In this document: one piece after another, positions 1 through 10,576 of the stretch
Numbering within the stretch: the first letter of the stretch is position 1
Layout: each line of letters opens with the position of its first letter
Assembly: GCF_910592395.1 (NCBI RefSeq)
Contig: NC_088312.1
Span: 3,658,001-3,722,000 of the forward strand
Origin: Lineus longissimus
Lineage: Eukaryota > Nemertea > Pilidiophora > Heteronemertea > Lineidae
Direction: 5' to 3'
DNA length: 64,000 nt
Position numbers and translations under genes: made by a program
The notes under the pieces: generated by a model
What the model was told of the DNA's origin: nothing
Seen by the model: the letters and a program-made list of their open reading frames with translations, nothing else
Database searches by the model: none

Positions 1-247
1 TCTAAAACTCTTTGATCTAAGAAGAATAGAGGACGACTACATTGTATTTGCAGCAACTTCATTGGTGGTGACCACAAAGGGGGAATGAAATCATGCAGGC
101 ATTCATTAACACGCTCACATATGTTATGTTTTGTTCACCTAGAAACTATCAGAAGACGTTTCACTTTCTGCATGAGTTTCATGTTTCTCCTGATCAGTAT
201 TGCTGTATCAAACAGTATATTGTCTTTCTGTTTCTGTTTGATGTCAG

Positions 248-297
248 AGGGGTAATGGCTCTGGCAAGAGCTCCAGCTCCCCTCTCCACTTTCCTCT
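248..297 (+). CDS. Possible upstream coding exon of the Q/N-rich protein gene
   Basis: This short segment follows a very good acceptor: a long T/C-rich run ends in TGATGTCAG. In one frame it reads RGNGSGKSSSSPLHFP, Gly/Ser-rich like the clear exons downstream. It ends at CT|GTAGCG, a weak donor. It leaves two bases, which is exactly what the exon starting at 2100 needs to complete its first codon. The match in phase and composition is suggestive, but the 1.8-kb intron and the weak donor leave it uncertain. No other exon could be supported between 1 and 2099. Confidence 0.35.
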
Positions 298-2099
298 GTA
301 GCGTATTCTGGGAAACAATTCCCATCTGATGCTGACTTACTATCCTCCTCTCCCCTCAGGTTGCTTTTGGCACCATCACTCTATTGCCATCTACTCTGGC
401 AAAGTCTGGTTCTGATGGTCTACTGACATTTAAGTGCTTTGATTTTACCCTTACTTCATGAAAGAATGAGTATGTTTGTGTACGGATATAGCTAGATGAG
501 TTGTGACCAGCTGTGCTGTGATGTGACTGTTTGTAAAGATGTGAATTTTCATTTAATTGCTTAAACCATGAAAGAATGAAGACCAGAAGGCCAATTGTTT
601 CTGCCGAAGCTGCAATGTCTGTTATCAAGAAGAAGCATTCACTGCGGACACACTTCTTTAGCGTTTACCATTAGAGTTTGGATTGCCATCATGACCTACC
701 TGTAGCTCCTGATACATATTCTGTTAAACTTTTAATCAATGTATAACCCTGAAGCTGGATGCCATTGATACATCTCTTTGCTTTGATGGACTCACTTTTG
801 ATTTTGACCACATTTATCGTTCTTTCGTGCTACAATTACTTTTCTAAAGGTGCTCTCATTATCATATCTAGAATATCACCATCTGTCCACACAATAGATC
901 AATTTACCTCAATATTTCATGCCATCATTATCAACTTCCTGCCTTTATTGGGAAACCAACTTGCCTTGTTTAACGTTACTTTAGCGTTCAGCCAATCTTG
1001 TCATCATCTCAGTCAATATTGCTTAGAACTTGATTCTGATCTGGATACTGTTGGTCCCAAGATTACCATACATGTAGCTGAGGAGGAAATCACAAGCTGA
1101 GGTTGTGGCGTTTTGTGTATGAGGTTTGTTTGACAAAGCCCTGACACCCAAGTATAGTTCCTGTTGTGATTCCTTCTTCTTCCTGCTCGATACACTTTAC
1201 ACTGGTAACTCTACCCTTTCTCAAAAGTGTGTTCTGGTTTTTTGAGAAGTGAGGCCTGGACGCTTAAGGTTGCTCTATCTCTTTTTGATTTCTTACGATG
1301 TTTGGTCAATCAGCTTTTAACATCTTTACCAGTTTCTTCATGATGCAAATCGAGCTGTTTGATGGCCGTTTAGAGACGGTGCATTAGTCAAACTCTGAGA
1401 GAATAGAATGTTATCAATGATGTTTAGGTTACACCCATGCCATTGTAATTCCTGGCATCATCTTTATTTTATTGGCCACTTTATTTCGCCAACTTTGTTG
1501 GTCTGTTCTGTTTAGTTTGAATGTTTTTCATGCAGATTGTACACAATTTCAAATTTCAGCTGTCATAAATCAGATTGTTTTGTCAGGACTACATTGTACG
1601 TGATGTTCTGCTCCGATAGTGATATACATGTTTCAGTGGATTATGAACAAGGTTTAAAACTTCAGTTTCCATACATTATTTAGCTTCAATTCAAGGATAT
1701 ATTGATTGCAAACAAGAAAAATGCAAGTGTAAATGAATACACACAAAAAGCTAGGTGTAATGTATAGTAAATTAGGGAGGTACTTTGTAACTTGAGATGG
1801 ATGTAGAAGTCAGGTGAAATGGTAAACTTTCTGAAAAGGATAATTTAAAAAACTGTTAAAATTGGGAGTTATGATGGCCCATTAAAAATTATGTCTGTGT
1901 TTGGTCAGCTTTCATTCAAGCAACCTTTGGGTAGCTTAGAGTGGTTAACATGTTCTGATGCTACCAATCGTATTATTTGGGGTTTTATTTTTCATTGTAG
2001 GTAACTGATCTAGAGCAAGAGTTATTATAGGGGGTTAGTCATCAGCTAGCTTTGACGGGTAGTAACTCTGTTGTCTTTTTCTCCTTTTTCTCTGAGCAG

Positions 2100-5000
2100 A
2101 CGTCAAGATAACCGAGGACCTGATGGAGGCGGTGGGTATGATTATAGCAATCGTCAACAGACAAGTTCATCGAGCCAACAGGTAGGTTGAGATTAAGTAA
2201 ATACACCCTGTCGCAGCGCTTAGCCGGCGGAGGACAAAAAAACAACTATACGTGGCGGATATAGAAAAAAAAAGAATACAATTCACAAATCATTTAATTG
2301 ACATTATATACACATTACACATTACACATTACACATTACTCACGTAAAGGCCTCGCGTGCTAGCTCTATAATTAAGCGGAAAATGCAGTATAAAATAAAT
2401 GCGGTATGGCGGCGCAGGATGTTCTTGCGTTAAAGATTCGCCATGTTGTTCAAGTGAGTTTTCTTGTTGCGACGTCAAAACGTCGTAACGTCTAAACAAT
2501 AAAGAAACGCGCAATCCGCGGCCAACAATAAACACAAACTTCGCGTCACGGATGACGTCACATATAATGTCCGTAGATGACGTCATAATACTCATTGCGA
2601 GTGCGCATGCGTACTTAGTTTCGGACACACCGCCGCGCGGTGTATTGATCATGGACGAATCGTCGCGGCTTCTGAACGAGTCGCCCGTATTTGGAACGGA
2701 TCGGAACACACCCTGTATGGAGCTTGTGCATGATGATGTCATCTCAGCAGAACTCGTCATCTAGACAGTCAAATTGACATCTGTTTGACATCATGGAATT
2801 GGCCATCCACCCGGTTCCCAGCTCTGTGATGTGACTGACTGGTCTCATTGAGGTGCCCTATATTTACGTTCAGTTCTGCTTTCCACTAGGGTGGCTCCAA
2901 CAGGTTTGACCAAGCACAGGAGTCTCTTGCCAGGCCCTCTTCCTCATCGTCAACTGGGGGTGGTTTGAGTAGCCAAGGCCAGAGTGTCCTAAACCTCTTT
3001 GACAAGTTCCTGATGCAGACAGGTGGTGAAAAACTGTCTAATTCGCAATCGCAAGGTCAGGGCCAGGATAATCAGGCTTCCAAGTTGCTGGACACAATAC
3101 AGCAAAAACTAGAAAATATTGGAGATGTAGAGGTAAGGCATGAATGCACCAGGCAATGAAGTTGCAACAACAGTATTGGAATTCTAGCTGATCGATTCAG
3201 GGTCTATGCACAAAACTGTACCAAGATGAAAGTAGTTCCATTGCTTGAAGCCTTCTGTTAATTTGACCCCTTGTGTTTTACAAGCTGTTAAACTGACCGT
3301 CATTTGCCTCAGAAGGGATATCTGCCCTGTCAATATGTTCTTAGATGTCAATAAGAGAAAACCAGTGCAGATAAAAGCTCGACTCCTGTTTCAAGTTTTC
3401 AAGTTTCTCGTTGCAAAAACTCAATTTATTTATATACATGAGTTAATGATAGCACCATCAACAAACACCTTGTCTACGTATTGATGTAATAAAAGGAAGC
3501 GTGTCTGAATATTGATATTATATCCTTCAGGATGATAGCGCTATCAACATGATCCTTGATCGTGTCCTGGATGAATACAAGGCTCTGAAAAGTGGTGGAT
3601 CACAACCAGTATCACAGGCACAGGCGCCTCCTTCTTCTGTTGCCAGCGCCATGTCTGGCGGCCAGGTACAGTCAAGTCTACTACAAATACCTGGTGGTAC
3701 GATGCAAGATCCAGGCATGCAGATGCAACAGCAGTTACAGGATATGCAAATGCAACAGCAACTGCAGCAGCTCCAAGGAATGCAGAGTGGGCAAACTTCA
3801 ATGGTTCGGCCATTCCTCGTGCCAACACCAACATCTATGTTGATGCCACCGACGGTGAGCAGGATGCAGCCTCCACCGATGCGACTCATGCAACCAGTGC
3901 AGTCGAATATGCAGCCACAGATGATGCCACCACAAACTGGCCCCAATCAACAAGGGCAGATGAACCTTAACCAGCAAGGAAACCAGAATCGGAACCAGTC
4001 TAACAGGAATCAACAGGGCCAAGGAAACCGGAACCAGGGCCAACCAAACAGAAATCAACAAGGAAACCAGGCAAACCGGAATCAGCAGGGGCAGCTCAAC
4101 AGGAATCAACATGGGCAGTCGAGCAGGGATGAGCCAGGGCGAGGCGAGCACCCAGGCAAGATGAAGGCCCTTCTCGCTGCGAGCTTAGCAGCCACACTTG
4201 CAGGGAAAGACAAGAAACAAGGAATGTCCGAGTCCACGCAAAATAAATGTAAGTTGTTTCATGGTCCTGATAGTTGTGTTGCCTGTTGAGCCGTAAGAAT
4301 CTCTTCAGAGCCAGATTCAGGCAACCAACTCAAAGCTATCCATGTAACTTTGATAAGTTATTGGCTTGGTAATTGTAACTGCTACAAAGGCTGTGGGAAT
4401 GGTTTCCAACTGTAGTCGAATCTGACCTTAAAAGTAGTCTTCCCTACACCCGCCAGAATCATCTAAGCTCTTTTTTACTTGCTTTACTAGTGTCTGCAGT
4501 TTTGCGTTCACTGAATGAGAGGTTAGAGCCTGGTCAGAGGAAGCGTCCATCCAGATGGAGTTCAGAAGATACAGGTCCCGAAAAGCAGCAGGACAGACAT
4601 GTATCTCCTGAACGCAAGCGGCCAAGAGATCGGTACGTGTGACATTTTCTTGTAACACTGTTCAAAACAACCTCTGCACATGGATCTTATTTCCATGTTT
4701 TATCTCCTATTGAAATGAGTTGTCGCTCTAACTCAGTAATCAACTTGTGCTTGTTTCGTCATTGGTTGTTCTGTCACCTCTGTGATTTTGAACCCAAAAC
4801 CAATGCAAATACTCTTAAATGTGATCCATTCTTGTAATCATCTTGGACTCTAAATTGCAGCTCACCAGATCAAGGAAGAGGTGGTCCTAACAATGGAGAT
4901 AGGAGACCAACACGCTTTAATGAGAGACCAGATGGGAAAAGGGATCTTCAGGAAGCTGGCAGGGGCAACCATGGAGGCCCTCCGATGAACATGCACCGAA

Positions 5001-5847
5001 AGGACGAGTGGATGAATGAGATGAAGTCAATGCATGGGAAGCAGATGGGAGGACCGAGGATGCCTGGGGCTGGGGGCCCCAGGGGTGCGGGCCCCATCAA
5101 GTCTCTCCTTCCCCAACCTAGAGGGGACATGGCCCAGGGGCCCAGGATGAATATGCCTGGTCCGGGAGGCCCTGGAATGAGGGACAATGGTGGTCCCAAT
5201 ACCCCAATAGACTTAATTACTGCACTGTATGGAGACATCATGAATATTCTGGCAAGTTCTTCTCAATTTTTCATCAGTCATAATGTGTTCCATCAGGCTA
5301 TCCCTGTGTTAAGATATGCTTTCTGATGATATCTCCATTGTCTTTATCTTGATAGTTCGCTCTCTCTTTCCAGGCTCCAGGCAGTGTTAACACACCACAA
5401 GAAATGAGCGTCGCCACAGAGATGATTGCATCGTTGTCACAAGCCATGGCTGTGAGTGTCAGGTTCCCATAATGATTAGAGAAAAGATTTATATATATTT
5501 ATATAAAAAAGGCGATTTTTAATGCTCTTGCTCATTTGAATCTGTTCTCTTTTCATTACTTCCAGTGTGTCCTTAACAACATCTACAGCCCGGAGAGCCA
5601 GGTGAAGATCCAGCAGTCGGCCCAGAAATTCAAGCTGGCATTTGGCAACCATCCGTTGGTGCAGGCGTTCTTCTCAGCCACGAGTGTTCCACCAGATGTC
5701 ATCCAGTTGCTTGCCAAGCTTGACCCGATGCTACAGAAACGGGTAGTGATTGTGCTTCAACAGGCCAGGAAGGACATCCAGCAGCAGGCGTTACAGAGTG
5801 CAGTCTTCTTGGAAAAGTTTATGGTCAATTCAAACCTACGCATGTAG
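2100..5847 (+). CDS. Q/N/G-rich, probably nuclear RNA-associated protein, 3' exons (5' end missing)
   Basis: Seven exons join without a frame break: 2100-2181, 2890-3132, 3531-4248, 4491-4632, 4861-5251, 5374-5451 and 5566-5847, giving 644 residues and a TAG stop. All junctions are GT-AG except the intron after 5251, which starts GCAAGT. Order along the protein: an RG/GGGG segment with Ser tracts; a helical stretch (LLDTIQQKLENIGD); a long Gln/Met-rich part; repeated NRNQQGQ-type units; a basic RKRPSRWS patch with KRPRD; a Met/Gly/Pro-rich part; and an alpha-helical C-terminal domain of about 120 residues ending in LEKFMVNSNLRM. Such low-complexity plus basic composition is typical of RNA-processing and ribonucleoprotein-associated proteins, but I recognise no named family. 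The true start lies upstream, perhaps outside the window. The gene model is strong; the role is inference. Confidence 0.88.
2311..2338. repeat. Heptamer microsatellite (CACATTA)x4
   Basis: Four perfect tandem copies of CACATTA lie inside the intron between the exons ending at 2181 and starting at 2890. Confidence 0.9.
2553..2611. promoter_or_regulatory. Two CRE sites and an NRF1-like site
   Basis: TGACGTCA is present at 2553-2560 and again at 2578-2585, 25 bp apart, and TGCGCATGCG, close to the NRF1 consensus, is at 2602-2611. They sit in the CpG-rich intronic island. CREB/ATF and NRF1 sites cluster in housekeeping promoters, so this may be an internal or antisense promoter. Activity is inferred. 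Confidence 0.45.
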
Positions 5848-6330
5848 GACATGTTGGAAGGTTACAGAGAGCTGTCCATGGTCTGCTGAGATAGTGTGTT
5901 GGTGTTGAAGTGATGGTCTGCATTTAATGGCCAAAATGGCCTAATGTACAAAGCATATTTTTAGACAAACAGTGTACTTGAATTTGTTATTTGATCGTAG
6001 TTTTATTTTCGTGTCTTCTTAATTTTAATATGGAACTAATCATCACGCATTGTCTGATCTTAAAGGGGGACTACTGTAGAACCGGTATTGTTCATGTACA
6101 AGCATCTATATAATTCTGCGAGTGAAAGGTTATTCCAAAAACCCACAAACAGAAAAGGCACGTGAACACTACCATGACTACCGGTTGTGCAGGATACATG
6201 TACTACTAAGTACCCATTACTTGTTTTCGATGTAATGTGAGATGGAAGAGACCCCAGTTGGCAATTTCATGTAACTAAATCTGTTCGTCCTGGCTCCTGC
6301 CTATAGACTTCCATTAAAAACTGTTGTTTT
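5848..6330 (+). other. 3' UTR of the Q/N-rich protein gene
   Basis: This stretch follows the TAG stop and precedes the duplicated polyadenylation region. It has no long open frame. Its length is set only by the next AATAAA signals. Confidence 0.6.
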
Positions 6331-6396
6331 CACAATGAATGCTTTTAGGATGGTCTTTTCTTACAATCAGTGTTGTAAATTGCCTTAGCTCTTTGA

Positions 6397-6402
6397 AATA
6401 AA
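6397..6402 (+). terminator. Polyadenylation signal AATAAA, first copy
   Basis: AATAAA followed by GCTTTGTACTGTGCTGTAAA, a GT-rich downstream stretch, 550 bp after the stop codon. Confidence 0.65.
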
Positions 6403-6531
6403 GCTTTGTACTGTGCTGTAAATGTAAATGTTTACCCTTTACCCCAGTGCCAGGTCCACTGCTTTCACAATGAATGCTTTTAGGATGGCCTTTTCTTACA
6501 ATCAGTGTTGTAAATTGCCTTAGCTCTTTGA

Positions 6532-6537
6532 AATAAA
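6532..6537 (+). terminator. Polyadenylation signal AATAAA, second copy
   Basis: This is the same signal in the second unit of the 135-bp duplication. Either or both copies could be used. Confidence 0.6.
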
Positions 6538-6766
6538 GCTTTGTACTGTGCTAAGCCTAATGTTTACCCTTTACCCCAGTGCCAGGTCCACTGCGCCTCA
6601 AGTTGATCAAAATCTTAATTGGTGAGCTATTGACTTTGGCATGTAAGGGTACGTGTGAATGCATATTTTAACACCTTCAGCGCCGAACCAAGTAGATCTA
6701 CATGGCCCAAATCCCCACTCCCCTTTGAGCTGGTTATCGGAGTCTCATGGACTTCATGAAAGAAAA

Positions 6767-6886
6767 GGTCTTTTCAGTTCCTACCTTGCCCTGAAGATGG
6801 CGATGGCGTAGTTCTTTCATGAAGTCGTTTAAAGTTCTGAACTACGCCATCGCCATCTTCAGGGCAAGGTAGGAACTGAAAAGACC
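6767..6886. repeat. Perfect 48-bp inverted repeat (foldback)
   Basis: The arm 6767-6814 (starts GGTCTTTTCAGTTCC) is the exact reverse complement of 6839-6886, with a 24-base loop. The flank and loop also share CTTCATGAAAG and its complement. It lies just past the 3' end of the upstream gene, between two convergent genes. A foldback transposon, a recent inverted duplication or a hairpin RNA are possible. Confidence 0.9.
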
Positions 6887-6889
6887 AAA

Positions 6890-7833
6890 CCACTGAATAT
6901 TAAGCGAAGTAAGCTGTTCCGGGGTGTGTGGAAAAGGGGGCCTTTTTGGTCATTTTTCAACCAAAAAATAAGATATAGTAAAGGAGTGTAGCAGACATAC
7001 TTCTATTGATTCAAGAAGACTTTGTCTTGGAGAAGTTACTGCAAAAGACCTTATGCAGCCATCTCTTATATTTTGCTTTCTTCTGGGGGTCAGAAAAGGG
7101 GTGTTGGGGGCTGAAACTATTCATCTGTTTCGAAATCAGGGAATTATACCATGCAGTTTCTTCTGCTTTTGGAACAGACAAGTTAATTCTTCAACGTGCA
7201 GTTCATTAGAGTATATCATGATTGTATCAGTTATGAAAAAATAGTACATGTTTGTAAACTTCCCTCTTTCCTTTAATTAAATCCCTTTCGAAAAAGATCT
7301 CGGATTCTCCATAGTAAGATTAAAATCTGATTTTACCTTGGCCCCAAATCTGTCTTCTGAGAGACGTCTCCACCGTAAGCATAGCAGCTCCAAGAAGACC
7401 ATTTTCAGATTGAAAAACTTTGGGCATGGCCACATCCCTGTGACGCATCCTCCGATCATGGGCACTTCCAGCACTGTTGACGGGGTAGAGGAGTGTTTGG
7501 AGTAATATGGATATTATGTACACTGTCACCTTTTCCACGGACGATTTATATATGATCCGTCGTCATACCCAGATAATTAGGAAGAAACCCCGCCGTTCAC
7601 GCTCGTTTACGAACAATCGAAACGGGTCTTAATTAAATCAATCCATCAAATTATTTCAATGACAAAAATATCATTACCCACCCTGCCAGAGTTTACATCT
7701 CGGAGGCATTAGTTCTCACAGCTTTGGAAAGCAGGAGACCAGTTGCCTGTTCGTCTGGTTTGATATGTCGACGAGGGTTTCATGGGGGAGGATATAGTAG
7801 GGTAACAACAGAACATCACCTGAGAATTAACAG
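6890..7833. other. Spacer between two convergent genes
   Basis: No supported gene. On the minus strand 7330-7538 has two short open frames ending at a plausible donor (GGCCAAG|GTAAAA), but the hydrophobic one has no ATG. A TATA-like ATATAAAT lies just upstream on that strand. Confidence 0.5.
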
Positions 7834-7839
7834 TTTATT
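7834..7839 (-). terminator. Candidate polyadenylation signal for the Cys-cluster gene
   Basis: AATAAA on the minus strand, about 730 bp beyond the stop codon of the minus-strand CDS ending at 8572. No closer AATAAA was noticed. Confidence 0.35.
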
Positions 7840-8344
7840 TACACAACATTCCAAATAGAGATGTAGTCAACTGGAGATAGCCAGCCATTTAACAGTCACA
7901 TCACAGATATTGCAATAATAGCATAACGTCAAAGAATGAAAAGCGCTATTACAACAAGCCGCGCACAACATTTTAAAACAGTTTTATGGTCTGGTCACAA
8001 CTTTGCTTGTATCGCTCGGTAAGGCATCATCTCAAGTTTGATGCCACGGGAGATGATATATTTTATCCCTCTGGTCGGAACCCTCTCCCCTCTAAATGAC
8101 TAGAACAGACTGGCATCAACATTTGAGAAAAGACGAAATTTGGTACGGGAATGAAAAAAATCATCAGAGCAAGCAATTCTAAGATGACCTTCAACTGAAT
8201 CCATAAAGAAAGATGACAAGAACGGCGAAGCCAACACATTTCAATTTCCCAGCATACCTACCAAAAACAACCATATCAGCCTAATCACGATCTCTTCTTA
8301 TCCTCCTTTGCCTTACAAACTCATTTTTGGAAAGTTATTGTTGG

Positions 8345-8494
8345 TACATGTACCTTGGCGACCGCCGGTAATAATCTCCCTTAAAACCATCAGAAACTCC
8401 AAAATTGCTTCTACCATCTCGTCATCAAGAATGCTAACGTTGGGAAAGGAGAAACTAACATCATTTTTCTCGGACAGTTGCACGCTAAGTGGTC
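8345..8494 (-). CDS. Possible extra minus-strand exon downstream of the Cys-cluster gene
   Basis: After an acceptor-like TTTCATCGTAG, the minus strand reads about 50 open codons with an acidic helical stretch (SILDDEMVEAILEFLMVLRE), then meets a donor-like CAAG|GTACAT. It lies between the upstream stop at 8572 and a candidate poly(A) signal. Joining it to the upstream donor CAG|GTAGTG gives the wrong phase, so it may be an alternative last exon, a separate small gene or chance. Confidence 0.25.
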
Positions 8495-8571
8495 TACGAT
8501 GAAATCGCATCAATGAATGAAATTAGAGTCCCTTTGGCAAGCACCTCATTAAAAACTTAACTATCAAGTTG

Positions 8572-9585
8572 TTAAGTCAAAGGTCTCACTACCTGTACGC
8601 CCTCGTCGACCATGCCTATTTCTCGTCTCAGAGACCTCAAGTCTAAGGAATGGGGACTCGTCACATGATACTCCTCTGCAGGATCACGTTCATCATGTTC
8701 GCATCCTTTGTTCCACCAACTGGGATGGTCTAAATCCTGGACTGGCGAAGACGGAGGGGCTGGTGGTTCATGATTCAACCCCGCCGCCATGGCGTCCAGA
8801 CGCGGCAGGTAGACATCTACGACTGTCCGCTTTTGAAGATTACTCGGTTCCTCTTTGTTCTCGTACATCACATTTTTAACATAAACAGCTCCCTTGCTCG
8901 AATTTATTGGAGGAATCTTTCTTTTCTTTGCCCACTCCTCGGATTGAGAGTTCGGCGGCATAGGCACAGGTAAAACGTTTAAGTCCAATGAATTCGTTTG
9001 TTGCTGTGGGACGCGCTGCTGCGCCTGAGCTTTTAAAGATTTCACACAGCAGTGCTGGCAGTATCTTTTGGACGGATTACAGTTCATGCAACCAATGTCA
9101 TTTCGCTGGCCCTGAAAGTGGCAGTTACAAGTATAAGGGTCGTCCCCTCGGATCATAGGGTGCGATAGTCTGTTATAGTTCTTACCCAAGAGCCAGGCGT
9201 CTCGATGTGATTGTAATCCTCCTGGGTTAGAAAAGTCCTCCAGGGCGTCCTCCGCTTGAATATCACCTCGATTTTGCACAATTCCCGTGATTATTTCTCG
9301 TTCTCCTTTTGTCAAACTTGTCTTTTCCTTCACAAAGAGCCTCCCACTAAGCATCCTTATCCCAGTACTATAGTACTGCTTCATCTTGGCGACCCGTGCC
9401 GCGTTTGGATGGCGCTGGGGAAACGCTGGGCGCTCGCACGACGAATTCAATCTGGTGCTTCCGACGTCGTTGAGGCTGTCTGACCAGTCGCAGAAGGTTG
9501 CTACTTTGACCCCAGGGGTGGACGTATCATCTTGCTGGAGATACCGAGGTGACTTCTTAGGCGACCGGGGCTCCGTAGTCGTCAT
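8572..9585 (-). CDS. Uncharacterised 337-aa protein with a CxC/CxxC cysteine cluster
   Basis: This is a single long frame of 337 codons from ATG at 9585 to TAA at 8572. The frame is open for 36 more codons upstream but has no ATG there, and a good acceptor (CTTCTTTCAG) lies about 40 bp before the ATG. The 5' part is therefore probably intron plus a mostly untranslated exon start. From about residue 150 there is a cluster C-x-C-x10-C-x2-C-x6-C-x2-C-C, compatible with metal binding. Before it lies a segment containing KTSLTKGEREIITGIVQNR; after it come Pro/Ser-rich and charged low-complexity stretches. There is no signal peptide or membrane segment, so it is probably intracellular. I recognise no family. 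The length and codon content make a real gene very likely. Confidence 0.8.
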   Translation of the reverse strand: MTTTEPRSPKKSPRYLQQDDTSTPGVKVATFCDWSDSLNDVGSTRLNSSCERPAFPQRHPNAARVAKMKQYYSTGIRMLSGRLFVKEKTSLTKGEREIITGIVQNRGDIQAEDALEDFSNPGGLQSHRDAWLLGKNYNRLSHPMIRGDDPYTCNCHFQGQRNDIGCMNCNPSKRYCQHCCVKSLKAQAQQRVPQQQTNSLDLNVLPVPMPPNSQSEEWAKKRKIPPINSSKGAVYVKNVMYENKEEPSNLQKRTVVDVYLPRLDAMAAGLNHEPPAPPSSPVQDLDHPSWWNKGCEHDERDPAEEYHVTSPHSLDLRSLRREIGMVDEGVQVVRPLT

Positions 9586-9627
9586 CTCAAGTCTCCCATA
9601 GGCGGAAGTAGACCGGACAACTTTCGG

Positions 9628-10510
9628 CCTGAAAGAAGAGCCAGAAAGCAAGTTACCAACGCAGATTTTTATGATGGACTGACTCGGCACCACGAACGCT
9701 ATAAACCAAGTCGCGGTATTGATTTACAAGCTTGTTATTTATCCAATCAATTACTCTCCTGCCTTTAAATATTTCAACGCAGCCTCTAACTATTGTCTGT
9801 TTTGTAAGCTAATAATGCAATTCGCATGAATAATTTTGTTTGTTTGATATAGGTTTTTAAGGTGTGCAGGAAAAATTGATCGTAATACATTGGATTGTGT
9901 AGGTTAGAGAGTCAAACGGTTGCCGTGGCCTGAGGCTGTCAGTCAAAAAGATGTTTTGACACAGAAACATCAATAACTCATTATTTTGGTAGGAACATAA
10001 GAATTACCGGTATTTGATTAGTCAATTAGCGAATGAAAGTGAAAATTGTATCGAGCAATACGGGTCAGACCTATTCGAGATGTTATTGAAGGATATACAA
10101 CGAAATATAAGTAACCAGGTAGGCTATTGCATAAAATGTACGACAGGCTGATACTACTGTTTTTGGGAAGCGTTGCGACGAACTCGTGCAGCCCTCTCTC
10201 TTTGGCCATGGCCGTTATTTTCGGGAAGGCAAACGTTCAGAGTTTGATCATCAATATTCATAAACTTGTGATCGGAGTACCAATAAAATCTGTAAAAACC
10301 ACGTTTTAATCTCAGTCAATTGTATATTACTTCCTCCCTTCTTTATAGTCGACTACAGGGATTACATCGACCAATAGAACGACAAGAACCCTCTTTAGTT
10401 TTAGGTTCGGTCTGAATTTCAGCTCCTTTCAACAGAAGAAGAAAAAAACAATTGACCCAGCAACACTCATGAAGATATATTCAAACTACTCTTCCGTGAA
10501 ACGAGGAAAA
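9628..10510. other. Upstream flank of the Cys-cluster gene
   Basis: AT-rich DNA without a supported gene. It should contain the first exon and promoter of the minus-strand gene, but I could not place either. Confidence 0.5.
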
Positions 10511-10576
10511 GGGGCTCGACCGGGTGTTGAACCCGGGACCTCACAAGCGAGAATCATACCACTAGACCACCGAGCC
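10511..10576 (-). tRNA. tRNA-Pro-like sequence, anticodon arm deleted (pseudogene or SINE head)
   Basis: The minus strand reads GGCTCGGTGGTCTAGTGGTA (acceptor plus box A), then GGTCCCGGGTTCAACACCCG (variable loop plus box B), closing with GTCGAGCCCC and a TTTT run. The acceptor, D and T arms match eukaryotic tRNA-Pro. The anticodon region is about 7 bases short (CTCGCTTGTGAG), so no normal 7-base loop can form. It is best read as a tRNA pseudogene or the tRNA-derived head of a SINE. A 125-codon minus-strand frame runs straight through it, which argues that the frame is not a gene. Confidence 0.7.

Larger units (their letters stand above)
2182..2889. other. Intron with CpG-rich island and open antisense frame
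   Basis: This intron separates two good coding exons. Its middle (about 2400-2760) is much richer in CpG than its surroundings. It holds a 143-codon open frame on the minus strand and a 70-codon frame on the plus strand. Neither resembles a known protein to my eye, and open frames are expected in CpG-rich DNA. An inserted element or a cryptic promoter would both fit. Confidence 0.6.
6331..6594 (+). repeat. 135-bp tandem duplication of the mRNA 3' end
   Basis: The segment 6331-6465 is repeated at 6466-6594 with few changes. Both units begin CACAATGAATGC and end near CCAGGTCCACTGC. Each carries its own AATAAA, so the duplication covers the cleavage and polyadenylation region of the upstream gene. 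Confidence 0.92.

Noticed and set aside
2329-2760. 143-codon antisense ORF in the intron of the Q/N-rich gene
   Set aside because: It lies in CpG-rich DNA where stops are rare, shows no domain, and overlaps another open frame on the opposite strand.
3527-4151. Long Cys-rich and Leu-rich minus-strand frames opposite the Gln-rich exon
   Set aside because: They are shadows of the repetitive CAG/CAA coding on the plus strand.
7277-7538. Minus-strand frame that looks like a signal peptide followed by a basic secreted precursor ending at a donor
   Set aside because: The hydrophobic stretch has no ATG; the frame opens after a stop with GTG as its first candidate start, and no downstream exon fits.
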